Source: Cyanobium sp. N.Huapi 1H5
Lineage (GTDB): Bacteria > Cyanobacteriota > Cyanobacteriia > PCC-6307 > Cyanobiaceae
Assembly (NCBI RefSeq): GCF_024345535.1
Contig: NZ_JAGQBH010000001.1
Span: 620,001-684,000, forward strand
DNA: 64,000 bases
Direction of reading: 5' to 3'
Numbering within the stretch: position 1 is the first letter of the stretch; the number at the start of each line of letters is the position of its first letter. A model generated the notes under the pieces. The model was not told the origin of the DNA. It did not search any database and worked only from the letters and a program-made list of their open reading frames with translations. Position numbers and translations under genes: made by a program. Below, one piece after another: positions 10,000 to 17,529 of this stretch.

Positions 10000-10746
10000 T
10001 CAGCGGACCCTGACCAGCATCAGGCCGCTGAGCAGCTCCTCGTCCTCTTTGTCCATCGGCGCCGCCGTGGCTGGGCTGGACTCCTGCCAGCTCAGTTCCA
10101 CGTCGTCGGCCAGGGCCGGATCCGCCTGGTGCAGTTCGATCAGTTCGGGCTCCTCCACCACCTCCGGGATCAGCGAAGGCTCGCTCCAGGGGGCGGCCGG
10201 CGTCATGGCCGTCGCCGCAGCGGGGCCCTCCCCTGGGGGCGCCGGTTCCAGATCGGCGGCGGGGGCCGGGGTGGTAGCGGCCACAGCCGCCGCTGCGGCC
10301 GCCGCCGTGCTCAGCCACGGAGCCGCCGGAGCGGTGCTCCCCGGTGCGGTGACCGCCGGGCCTGGGGCCGCCTCGGCGAGGAAAGCGGGGGCGGGCGCGG
10401 CGGTCACCGCTGCCCCCGTGGTCGGGGCGGCGGCGGCCTCATCGATGGCGCACTGTTTGAGACCCTGTTCCGCGATCCTGGTGAGGGCGGCCTCGCCGCT
10501 CTGTTCCGCCACGGACCCGTAGTACCCGGCGGCGGCGGCCTTGTCCCCGTAGCCATAGAGCTGGGTGTGGCCCAGCAGCAGCTGCAGCCGCAGCTTCAGC
10601 CCGGTGAGCTGGGGGTTGTCCGATGGCCCCAGCTCCTGCAGCAGCTCCCCCCCATCGCTCAGCACCGAAGCCCACTTCTCCCTGGAGTAGGCCTGCTCGA
10701 TCACCGCGTAGCGCTGGGCGGCGTCATTGGCGCTGGTCTCAGCCAT
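10000..10746 (-). CDS. conserved cyanobacterial protein of unknown function, low-complexity C-terminus
   Basis: The protein has 248 residues. The first 90 look helical and tetratricopeptide-like (paired helices around YAVIEQAYSREKW and LKLRLQLLLGHTQLYG). Residues about 100-190 are almost pure Ala, Pro, Thr and Val and are probably disordered. The last 60 are acidic and end in LLSGLMLVRVR. The ATG at 10746 lies inside the last codons of tilS (8-base overlap), so it is translated right after TilS. No catalytic motif is visible. An accessory or scaffold role would be a guess. It is a real gene judged by its coupling to tilS and its full-length frame. Confidence 0.7.
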   Translation of the reverse strand: MAETSANDAAQRYAVIEQAYSREKWASVLSDGGELLQELGPSDNPQLTGLKLRLQLLLGHTQLYGYGDKAAAAGYYGSVAEQSGEAALTRIAEQGLKQCAIDEAAAAPTTGAAVTAAPAPAFLAEAAPGPAVTAPGSTAPAAPWLSTAAAAAAAVAATTPAPAADLEPAPPGEGPAAATAMTPAAPWSEPSLIPEVVEEPELIELHQADPALADDVELSWQESSPATAAPMDKEDEELLSGLMLVRVR

Positions 10747-11770
10747 GGAGCGGGTCGGGTGGGCGGACCCACAGTGTGCTGTGATCCCAGTGCAGTTGCC
10801 ATCCTTCGGCCAGATCCAGCCGGCCCGGACTCCGCCCGCGGGCCAGCCGGTCCAGCAGGGTTTCGACGCCCCTGGCTCCCGGATCCCGCCCCAGGTGCCG
10901 CCGCAGCCAGTGGTGCAGCAGCCGTCGCTGGCTGGCCGGGGCCAGGCTGGCCAGCCTTCGGCGCGGCAACCGAGCGGTGTCCTCTCCCAGCTGCAGTCCC
11001 GCCAGGGCCAGGTCCAGCAGTTCCGTCTCGGCCGCGAACTGCGCCTCCAGGCGCTCCGCCTGGGCGCTGATCCGCCGACCGGCCCCGGGATGGAGGGCCT
11101 CCAGCACCGGCATGACGTCGGCGCGCAGCCGGTTGCGGGCGAAGCGCAGATCCGCGTTGCTGCTGTCCGGCCAGACGGGCAGGCCCCGCTCCCGGCAGAG
11201 GCGGCCGGTGTCGCCGCGGTCGAAGATCAGTAGCGGTCGGGCCAGCTGCAGGCGGCCGGCGGCCGGGTCCAGGGGCCGGCTGGCCCCCAGGCTGGCCAGG
11301 CCCCGCAGGTGGCTGCCGCGGGCCAGGTTGAGCAACACGGTCTCGGCCCGGTCGCTGGCGGTGTGGCCCGTCACCACATGGGTGCAGTGCCCCTGGAGGG
11401 CCGCCGCGGCCAGGCAGCCGTAGCGCCAGTCCCGGGCCGCGGCCTCGCTGCCGGGCACCGGATCGGCCCGATCGAGCCTCAGGTCCAGTCCCTGGCTGCG
11501 GGCCCACCGGGCCAGTTCCCCCGCCTGCTGGGCCGCGTCGGGGCGCCAGCCGTGATCGCCGTGCCACAGCTGCAGCTGCCAGCCGTGCAGGGGCTGGAGG
11601 TCCAGCAGCAGGGTGCTCAGGGCCATGGAGTCCTGGCCGCCGGACACGGCCAGCAGCAGCGACCCCCCCGCCGGCAGCAGGGTGGGTCGCCGCAGCAGGT
11701 GCCGGTGCAGCCGCGCCTGGTCGCTTCCCCAGGGCCGCCGGCCATGGCAGGGGTCGGGTGGGAGAATCAC
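10739..11770 (-). CDS. tilS: tRNA(Ile)-lysidine synthetase
   Basis: TilS converts cytidine 34 of tRNA-Ile(CAU) to lysidine so that it reads AUA. The PP-loop ATPase motif SGGQDSM is near residue 45, followed by the conserved HGDHGWR segment and the GHTASDRAETVLLNL block. The RNALR-type motif is here RNRLRADVMPVLEALHPGA. The length of 343 residues fits the short cyanobacterial form. The start is a GTG at 11770, 23 bases from the divergent ycf23 start. Its end overlaps the next minus-strand gene by 8 bases. Confidence 0.93.
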   Translation of the reverse strand: MILPPDPCHGRRPWGSDQARLHRHLLRRPTLLPAGGSLLLAVSGGQDSMALSTLLLDLQPLHGWQLQLWHGDHGWRPDAAQQAGELARWARSQGLDLRLDRADPVPGSEAAARDWRYGCLAAAALQGHCTHVVTGHTASDRAETVLLNLARGSHLRGLASLGASRPLDPAAGRLQLARPLLIFDRGDTGRLCRERGLPVWPDSSNADLRFARNRLRADVMPVLEALHPGAGRRISAQAERLEAQFAAETELLDLALAGLQLGEDTARLPRRRLASLAPASQRRLLHHWLRRHLGRDPGARGVETLLDRLARGRSPGRLDLAEGWQLHWDHSTLWVRPPDPLHG

Positions 11771-11793
11771 GGCATGCGTCCTTCCGTCCTCCG

Positions 11794-12564
11794 ATGACCC
11801 GCCTCTCCAGCCTGCCCACCGCCCTGCAGCAGGCGATCCGTCAGGGGCGGGCGCTGAAGGTCATCGCCGGCCTCGACAACTTCGACGCGGCCCGGGTGCA
11901 GCGGGTGGTCCGGGCCGCCGCTGCCGGCGGCGCCGACCTGGTGGATCTGGCCTGTGACCCCACCCTCGTCCGTCTGGCCGTGGCGCTGGCCCCGGGTCTG
12001 CCGGTCTGCGTCTCGGCCGTGGATCCCACCCTGTTCCCGCCGGCCGTTGAGGCCGGTGCCGCCATGGTGGAGATCGGCAACTACGACAGCTTCTATCCCC
12101 AGGGTCGGGTCTTCGGGGCCGACGAAGTGCTCGACCTCACCCGTCGCACCCGGGCGCTGCTGCCCGGCACGGCGCTCTCGGTCACCGTGCCCCACACCCT
12201 GCCCCTCGATGAGCAGGAGCGGCTGGCGGTGGAGCTGGTGGCCGCCGGCGCCGATCTGATCCAGACCGAGGGCGGGACCAGCGCCCGTCCCCTCAGCGCC
12301 GGTGCCCTGGGCCTGATCGAGAAGGCCGCCCCGACCCTGGCGGCCGCCCATGCCATCAGCCGGGCGGTGGATGTGCCGGTGCTGTGTGCCTCCGGCCTTT
12401 CCGCTGTCACGGTGCCCATGGCCCGGGCCGCCGGTGCCGCCGGTGTCGGCGTGGGCTCCGCCGTCAACCGCCTCGACGATGAGCTCGCCATGGTGGCGGC
12501 GGTGCGTGCCCTGCGGGAGGCCCTGCCCGTGGCGTCGATGGTTCAAAGCGAACAGCCTCAGTAA
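11794..12564 (+). CDS. ycf23: Ycf23/DUF561 family TIM-barrel protein
   Basis: This protein matches the Ycf23 family, conserved in cyanobacteria and red-algal plastids and without a proven activity. Recognisable blocks are LKVIAGLDNFD, VCVSAVDP, EIGNYDSFYPQGR, VTVPHTLPL and DLIQTEGGTS, arranged like a phosphate-binding TIM barrel. The ATG at 11794 gives 256 residues; an earlier in-frame ATG at 11758 would add 12 residues that lie in the tilS promoter region and is less likely. It is divergent from tilS. Confidence 0.85.
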   Translation: MTRLSSLPTALQQAIRQGRALKVIAGLDNFDAARVQRVVRAAAAGGADLVDLACDPTLVRLAVALAPGLPVCVSAVDPTLFPPAVEAGAAMVEIGNYDSFYPQGRVFGADEVLDLTRRTRALLPGTALSVTVPHTLPLDEQERLAVELVAAGADLIQTEGGTSARPLSAGALGLIEKAAPTLAAAHAISRAVDVPVLCASGLSAVTVPMARAAGAAGVGVGSAVNRLDDELAMVAAVRALREALPVASMVQSEQPQ

Positions 12565-12591
12565 GGTGAAAGGGTTGCGGCATCGCTTCCC

Positions 12592-13014
12592 ATGGGCTCG
12601 CTCACCTGGCTCCTGCAATGGCCGATCCGGGCCCTCATTCTGCTTCTGGTGGCGCGACTGCCCGTAGGAGTGGAGTTGGCGAGCTTTTCCGCCGCCCTGC
12701 TGTCGGCCATCGTCATTGCCCTGCTGGGTACCCTGCTGGTCGTCCCCCTGAAGCTCCTGCTGGGGCCGGTCTGGTTCGTCTCCTCCCTGGGGGGCCTGAT
12801 CAGCCCGGTGTCCTTCCTGTTCAACTGGCTGATCACGATCATCCTGTTCAGCCTGGCCGCCTGGCTGATCAAGGGGTTCCGCCTCCATAACGGCCTGATC
12901 AGCGCCATCCTCGGGGCCCTGGCCTACAGCGTGCTGAGCAGCGTGGTGCTGGGCTGGATGGGCCTGGATGTGCCCCTGACCCGGGCGATGGCGGCGTCCT
13001 CCGGCCTGGGCTGA
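12592..13014 (+). CDS. holin-family-like four-helix membrane protein
   Basis: This 140-residue protein consists largely of four hydrophobic segments (about residues 12-30, 33-58, 62-100 and 105-130) separated by short polar turns. The pattern fits the phage holin superfamily IV/4-TMS family that is common on bacterial chromosomes and not tied to phage. It starts 27 bases after ycf23 on the same strand and is followed 51 bases later by uvrB. No lysis genes are near, so a phage role is unlikely. The function is unknown. Confidence 0.7.
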   Translation: MGSLTWLLQWPIRALILLLVARLPVGVELASFSAALLSAIVIALLGTLLVVPLKLLLGPVWFVSSLGGLISPVSFLFNWLITIILFSLAAWLIKGFRLHNGLISAILGALAYSVLSSVVLGWMGLDVPLTRAMAASSGLG

Positions 13015-13065
13015 CCGGTTTTCCCCGCCGGTCCGTTCCCCTCGGGTGAACGCCAGAATGGTCCG

Positions 13066-15075
13066 ATGCCATTCCAGCTTCACGCCCCCTACGAACCGAA
13101 GGGCGATCAACCCGCCGCCATCGAGGCGATGGTGAAGGGCGTCGATGGGGGCGAACGCTTCCAGACGCTCCTTGGCGCCACCGGCACGGGCAAGACCTTC
13201 TCGATCGCCAACGTGATCGCCCGCACGGGGCGCCCCACCCTGGTGCTGGCCCACAACAAGACCCTGGCGGCCCAGCTCTGCAACGAGCTGCGGGAGTTCT
13301 TCCCCAACAATGCCGTCGAATACTTCATCTCCTACTACGACTACTACCAGCCCGAGGCCTACGTTCCGGTCTCGGACACCTACATCGCCAAGACCGCCTC
13401 GATCAACGAGGAGATCGACATGCTGCGGCACTCGGCCACCCGGTCGCTGTTCGAGCGGCGGGATGTGATCGTCGTCGCCTCGATCAGCTGCATCTACGGC
13501 CTCGGCATCCCCTCGGAGTACCTCAAGGCCGCCGTGAAGTTTCAGGTGGGCGACAAGCTCGATCTGCGCGGCTCCCTGCGGGATCTGGTCAACAACCAGT
13601 ACTCCCGCAACGACATCGAGATCAGCCGCGGCCGCTTCCGGGTGCGGGGCGACGTGCTGGAGATCGGTCCGGCCTACGAGGACCGGCTGGTGCGGATCGA
13701 GCTGTTCGGTGATGAGGTGGAGGCGATCCGCTACGTCGATCCCACCACCGGCGAGATCCTCCAGAGCCTGGAGACGATCAACATCTACCCGGCCAAGCAC
13801 TTCGTGACCCCCAAGGAGCGGCTGCAGGGGGCGATCCAGGCGATCCGGGCCGAACTGCGCGAGCGGCTCGAGCTGCTCAACGGCCAGGGGCGGCTGCTGG
13901 AGGCCCAGCGCCTCGAGCAGCGCACCACCTACGACCTGGAGATGCTGGAGCAGGTGGGCTACTGCAACGGGGTGGAGAACTACGCCCGTCACCTGGCCGG
14001 TCGGGAGGCCGGCACCCCGCCCGAATGCCTGATTGATTATTTCCCCGACGACTGGCTGCTGGTGGTGGATGAGAGCCACGTCACCTGCTCCCAGCTCCAG
14101 GCCATGTACAACGGCGACCAGAGCCGCAAGCAGGTGCTGATCGAGCACGGCTTCCGCCTGCCCAGCGCCGCCGACAACCGGCCCCTCAAGGGGGACGAGT
14201 TCTGGGAGAAGGCCCGCCAGACCATCTTCGTGTCGGCGACGCCCGGCGCCTGGGAGCTGGCCCAGAGCAAGGGCCAGGTGGTGGAGCAGGTGATCCGCCC
14301 CACCGGCGTTCTCGACCCGATCGTGGAGGTGCGCCCCTCGGAGGGTCAGGTGGACGACCTGCTCGGTGAGATCCGCCTGCGGGCCGATCGCCAGGAGCGG
14401 GTGCTGGTCACCACCCTCACCAAGCGCATGGCGGAGGACCTCACCGACTACCTGGCCGAGAACGGGGTGCGGGTGCGCTACCTGCACTCGGAGATCCATT
14501 CGATCGAGCGGATCGAGATCATTCAGGATCTGCGCAACGGCGCCTACGACGTGCTCGTGGGCGTCAACCTGCTGCGGGAGGGTCTCGACCTCCCCGAGGT
14601 GTCCCTGGTGGCGATCCTCGATGCCGACAAGGAGGGCTTCCTGCGGGCGGAGCGCTCCCTCATCCAGACCATCGGCCGGGCGGCGCGCCACATCGACGGG
14701 GTGGCGCTGCTCTATGCCGACAACCTCACCGATTCGATGGCCAAGGCGATCTCCGAGACCGAGCGGCGCCGGGTCATCCAGCACGCCTACAACGAACGCC
14801 ACGGCATCACCCCCACCCCGGCCGGCAAGCGGGCGGGCAATGCGATCCTTTCCTTCCTGGAGCTTTCCCGCCGGCTCACCGACGACCAGCTGGAGGTGGC
14901 GGCCGAGCAGGCCGAGCACAACGAGGTGCCCCTCGATGCCCTGCCCGAGCTGATCACCCAGCTGGAGGAGAAGATGAAGGCGGCGGCCAAGAGCCTGGAG
15001 TTCGAGGAGGCCGCCAACCTGAGGGATCGCATCAAGAACCTGCGCCACAAGCTGGTGGGGCGCCCCGCGGCCTAG
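13066..15075 (+). CDS. uvrB: excinuclease ABC subunit UvrB
   Basis: UvrB is the DNA-damage verification helicase of nucleotide excision repair. The Walker A motif [10 protein letters not shown] and the beta-hairpin [12 protein letters not shown] near residue 95 are present. DEXX-like (VVDESHVT) and helicase motifs V and VI ([23 protein letters not shown]) follow. The C-terminal UVR domain that contacts UvrC ([20 protein letters not shown]) is intact. The length of 669 residues is normal. It converges with mscL; a strong hairpin covers both stop codons. Confidence 0.97.
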   Translation: MPFQLHAPYEPKGDQPAAIEAMVKGVDGGERFQTLLGATGTGKTFSIANVIARTGRPTLVLAHNKTLAAQLCNELREFFPNNAVEYFISYYDYYQPEAYVPVSDTYIAKTASINEEIDMLRHSATRSLFERRDVIVVASISCIYGLGIPSEYLKAAVKFQVGDKLDLRGSLRDLVNNQYSRNDIEISRGRFRVRGDVLEIGPAYEDRLVRIELFGDEVEAIRYVDPTTGEILQSLETINIYPAKHFVTPKERLQGAIQAIRAELRERLELLNGQGRLLEAQRLEQRTTYDLEMLEQVGYCNGVENYARHLAGREAGTPPECLIDYFPDDWLLVVDESHVTCSQLQAMYNGDQSRKQVLIEHGFRLPSAADNRPLKGDEFWEKARQTIFVSATPGAWELAQSKGQVVEQVIRPTGVLDPIVEVRPSEGQVDDLLGEIRLRADRQERVLVTTLTKRMAEDLTDYLAENGVRVRYLHSEIHSIERIEIIQDLRNGAYDVLVGVNLLREGLDLPEVSLVAILDADKEGFLRAERSLIQTIGRAARHIDGVALLYADNLTDSMAKAISETERRRVIQHAYNERHGITPTPAGKRAGNAILSFLELSRRLTDDQLEVAAEQAEHNEVPLDALPELITQLEEKMKAAAKSLEFEEAANLRDRIKNLRHKLVGRPAA

Positions 15076-15097
15076 GCGGCACCCGCCGCCTCCGCGG
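15065..15097. terminator. hairpin between convergent uvrB and mscL
   Basis: A 7-bp stem (AGGCGGC / GCCGCCT, loop ACCC at 15081-15084) is nested in an outer 6-bp stem (CCGCGG at 15065-15070 with CCGCGG at 15092-15097, bulge CCT on the left arm). It covers the uvrB stop and touches the mscL stop. There is no U-run on either strand, so a bidirectional terminator is an inference from position and symmetry. Confidence 0.5.
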
Positions 15098-15098
15098 C

Positions 15099-15491
15099 CT
15101 AGAGCGCCCGCCGATCCAGGGCTTCGGCCAGGCGGTTGGCGGCGGCCGCCAGTTCGGCCTGGGGATCGGGCCCGGCATCGGCGGCCTTGATCTCCTCCTG
15201 GCGCTTCATCGCCTCGATGGCCCGCACGATCAGGAACACCACGAAGGCGATCACCAGGAAGTTGATCAGGGCAACGATCACCGTGCCGGCGGGCCAGGCA
15301 CTGATCGAATCCACCTGCGCCGCCTTCAGGGCCGGCTCCAGCAGGTTGGTCATCACCAGGCTGACGATGGCATCCACCACCTTGCCGAAGGCACCACCGA
15401 TGACGACGGCCACCGCCAGATCGACCACATTGCCCTTGTTGATGAACGCCTTGAAGTCGCTCAGAAAGGAGGTGGCGGCGCGCCGGGCCAT
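15099..15491 (-). CDS. mscL: large-conductance mechanosensitive channel
   Basis: MscL opens under membrane tension and releases osmolytes during hypo-osmotic shock. The N-terminal amphipathic helix (SFLSDFKAFINKGNVVDLAVAVVIGGAFGKVV) contains the pore-lining TM1. A second helix (IVALINFLVIAFVVFLIVRAI) is TM2, followed by the cytoplasmic charged helix bundle. The length of 130 residues is typical. The ATG at 15491 is clear. The EAL gene lies 33 bases away and is on the same strand, upstream. Confidence 0.95.
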   Translation of the reverse strand: MARRAATSFLSDFKAFINKGNVVDLAVAVVIGGAFGKVVDAIVSLVMTNLLEPALKAAQVDSISAWPAGTVIVALINFLVIAFVVFLIVRAIEAMKRQEEIKAADAGPDPQAELAAAANRLAEALDRRAL

Positions 15492-15524
15492 GGGAATCCT
15501 GCGTGAATGTCGTCCTTTCCTACC

Positions 15525-16310
15525 TCACGGCTGGAGGTCCCCGTCGGCGTCCTGCGGACCATGGGTTCGCTGATGGAAGCTGACCAGGTCGCCGGCGGCG
15601 ATCGGAGGGGACAGCAGGAAGCCCTGGGCGGCCTGGACCCCCGCCTGCATGAGCACCTGGAGTTGCTGGGCCGTCTCGACCCCTTCGGCGATGACCATCA
15701 GCCGGGACGAGCGGATCAGGGCGGTGAGTCCCTCCAGCCACTCAGGATTGGGTGTCTCCGGGGTGATCATGGCCAGCATCTCGCGATCCACCTTGATGAT
15801 GTCGAAGGGGCAGCGGCCGAGGATGGCGAGATTGGCGCCCCGCAGCAGGCTGACGTCATCGAGCGCCATCTTGATGCCGAGTTGCTGGGCCTGGAACATG
15901 CCGGCCAGACCCAGGGCATCGGGAAGCCCCCGTTCGGTGACCTCCAGGATCAGCTGGGGAATCATGTCGGCCAGGCCGGATTTCATCGCGGCGTAATAGA
16001 CCCCGCCACGCCCGGTGATCTCCGGTGGAACGTTGAGGCTGAGATGCACGTCGGGATGGCGCCGCAACCAGTCCCTGAGTTCCGCCGCCGCGGTCTCGAT
16101 CACCCAGTAGGTGAGCACACCCGAGGCGGGGGTGGACTCCAGGGATGGGATGAACTCCCCGGGCATCACCAGGGAGCCATCGGCCCGCCGCCAGCGGATC
16201 AGGGCTTCGGCTCCGATGCAGCGGAGATCCGGGAGGGACAGGATCGGCAGATACTCCAGATAAAACTCACCCTTCGCCAGGCCCTCCGCGATCTCCTCGG
16301 GCCGGATCAT
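15525..16310 (-). CDS. stand-alone EAL-domain protein (c-di-GMP phosphodiesterase-like)
   Basis: The whole 261-residue protein is one EAL domain. The signature E35-A-L, N93, E123, D151/D152, K173, D175, E209 and Q229 are at the expected positions for metal and c-di-GMP binding. The loop 6 motif, normally DDFGTG, is DDVSLL here, which may weaken dimer-controlled activity. The ATG at 16310 is preferred; the open frame extends further upstream, into the end of the sugar dehydrogenase gene. No sensor domain is fused. It is either a working phosphodiesterase or a c-di-GMP-binding receptor; motif retention makes activity plausible. Confidence 0.85.
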   Translation of the reverse strand: MIRPEEIAEGLAKGEFYLEYLPILSLPDLRCIGAEALIRWRRADGSLVMPGEFIPSLESTPASGVLTYWVIETAAAELRDWLRRHPDVHLSLNVPPEITGRGGVYYAAMKSGLADMIPQLILEVTERGLPDALGLAGMFQAQQLGIKMALDDVSLLRGANLAILGRCPFDIIKVDREMLAMITPETPNPEWLEGLTALIRSSRLMVIAEGVETAQQLQVLMQAGVQAAQGFLLSPPIAAGDLVSFHQRTHGPQDADGDLQP

Positions 16311-16371
16311 GAGAATCTCCGTCCCATGGGAAAGGTGATGCTTCGAAAGAGTTGGAACCCTAATCCAACCA

Positions 16372-17529
16372 TCAGGGCGCTCCGGTGGGCTCCAGGCGCA
16401 GCAGCTGGCCATCGCCGGCTCCGTCGGTGAGCACATAAAGGAATCCATCCGGTCCCTGGCGCACGTCCCGCACCCGGGCGCCGATCGGAATCGCCTGCTG
16501 GGATGTCACCGATCCCTGCGGATCCAGGCGCAGCCGATGCACCTGCCGGGACACCAGTCCGCCGGCAAAGAGATCACCGCGCCAGCCCGGATAGCGGTCC
16601 CCGTCGTAGACCGCCAGGCCGGAGGGGGCGATGGCGGGCGTCCAGACGAGGACCGGATCCCGCAGGCCCGGGGCACTGGTGGCCGGTGCGATCGGCGGAC
16701 CGAAGTACTCGCGGCTGTGGGTCACCCGCGGCCAGCCGTAGTTCACGCCGGCCTCGATCCGGTTGAGCTCGTCGCCATCGCGGGCGCCGTGTTCGCTCGC
16801 CCAGACCCGCCCCGTGCGCTGATCGAGGGCCAGCCCCTGGATGTTGCGGTGCCCGAGGCTCCACAGCCCCGGCAGGGCACCGGGCTTGGCGGCGAAGGGG
16901 GTGCCCCTGGCGGCGGTGCCGTCCGCGTTCAGGCGCAGCAGCTTGCCCAGGGCGCTGCCCGGGTTCTGGGCCTGGGTGCGGATCGGCTGTCCTTCCAGTT
17001 CGATCGGAGGATTGCCCCCGTCCCCGATGGCCAGCAGCATGGTGCCATCCGGGAGCCAGAGCAGGCGGGAGCCGAAGTGCTGGGCGCCGCTCTTGCGCTG
17101 CGGCACCGCGTACAGCACCTGCACATCGCTGAGGGCGCGGCCATCGAAGCGGGCCCGGGCCAGCCGGGTGTGGTTGGCCTCGGCGCTGCCGGCCGCATAG
17201 GTGAGATAGATCCAGCGGTTGGTGGCGAAGTCAGGATGGACGGCCACGTCCAGCAGGCCCCCCTGGCCGGCGGCCAGCACCTCCGGCACACCGGGGATCG
17301 GCTCGGCCTGCAGCACACCGCCCCGCACCAGGCGCAGCCGGCCCGGCCGCTCCGTGATCAGCAGATCGCCGCCCGGCAGCCAGGCCACGGCCCAGGGGTG
17401 CTCGAGGCCGCCCACCACCGGCACGCTGCGCACCGGGGCGGAGACGGCCGCGCTCTGGCAGCTGGCCAGGGCCGGCAGCAGCAGGACCCCGGCCAGCCCG
17501 TTCAGGAATGGTGGACGGCGACGGGCCAT
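16372..17529 (-). CDS. PQQ-dependent sugar (glucose/sorbosone) dehydrogenase, lipoprotein
   Basis: This is a six-bladed beta-propeller quinoprotein-type aldose dehydrogenase, expected to oxidise sugars outside the inner membrane. The N-terminus has a lipoprotein signal ending in LPALASC, so it is probably membrane-anchored. Family blocks are visible: VGGLEHPWAVAWLPGGDLLITERPG-like opening, GGLLDVAVHPDF, SGAQHFGSRLLWLPDG, GHRNIQGLA, and EHGARDGDELN followed by NYGWP. The length is 385 residues. The ATG at 17529 overlaps the end of the upstream MBL-GAF gene by 28 bases. No PQQ biosynthesis genes are in the window, so cofactor supply is unresolved. Confidence 0.88.
   Translation of the reverse strand: MARRRPPFLNGLAGVLLLPALASCQSAAVSAPVRSVPVVGGLEHPWAVAWLPGGDLLITERPGRLRLVRGGVLQAEPIPGVPEVLAAGQGGLLDVAVHPDFATNRWIYLTYAAGSAEANHTRLARARFDGRALSDVQVLYAVPQRKSGAQHFGSRLLWLPDGTMLLAIGDGGNPPIELEGQPIRTQAQNPGSALGKLLRLNADGTAARGTPFAAKPGALPGLWSLGHRNIQGLALDQRTGRVWASEHGARDGDELNRIEAGVNYGWPRVTHSREYFGPPIAPATSAPGLRDPVLVWTPAIAPSGLAVYDGDRYPGWRGDLFAGGLVSRQVHRLRLDPQGSVTSQQAIPIGARVRDVRQGPDGFLYVLTDGAGDGQLLRLEPTGAP

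Noticed and set aside
12592-13014. Prophage remnant because of a holin-like protein
   Set aside because: Holin superfamily IV proteins are frequent chromosomal membrane proteins and no phage gene is nearby.
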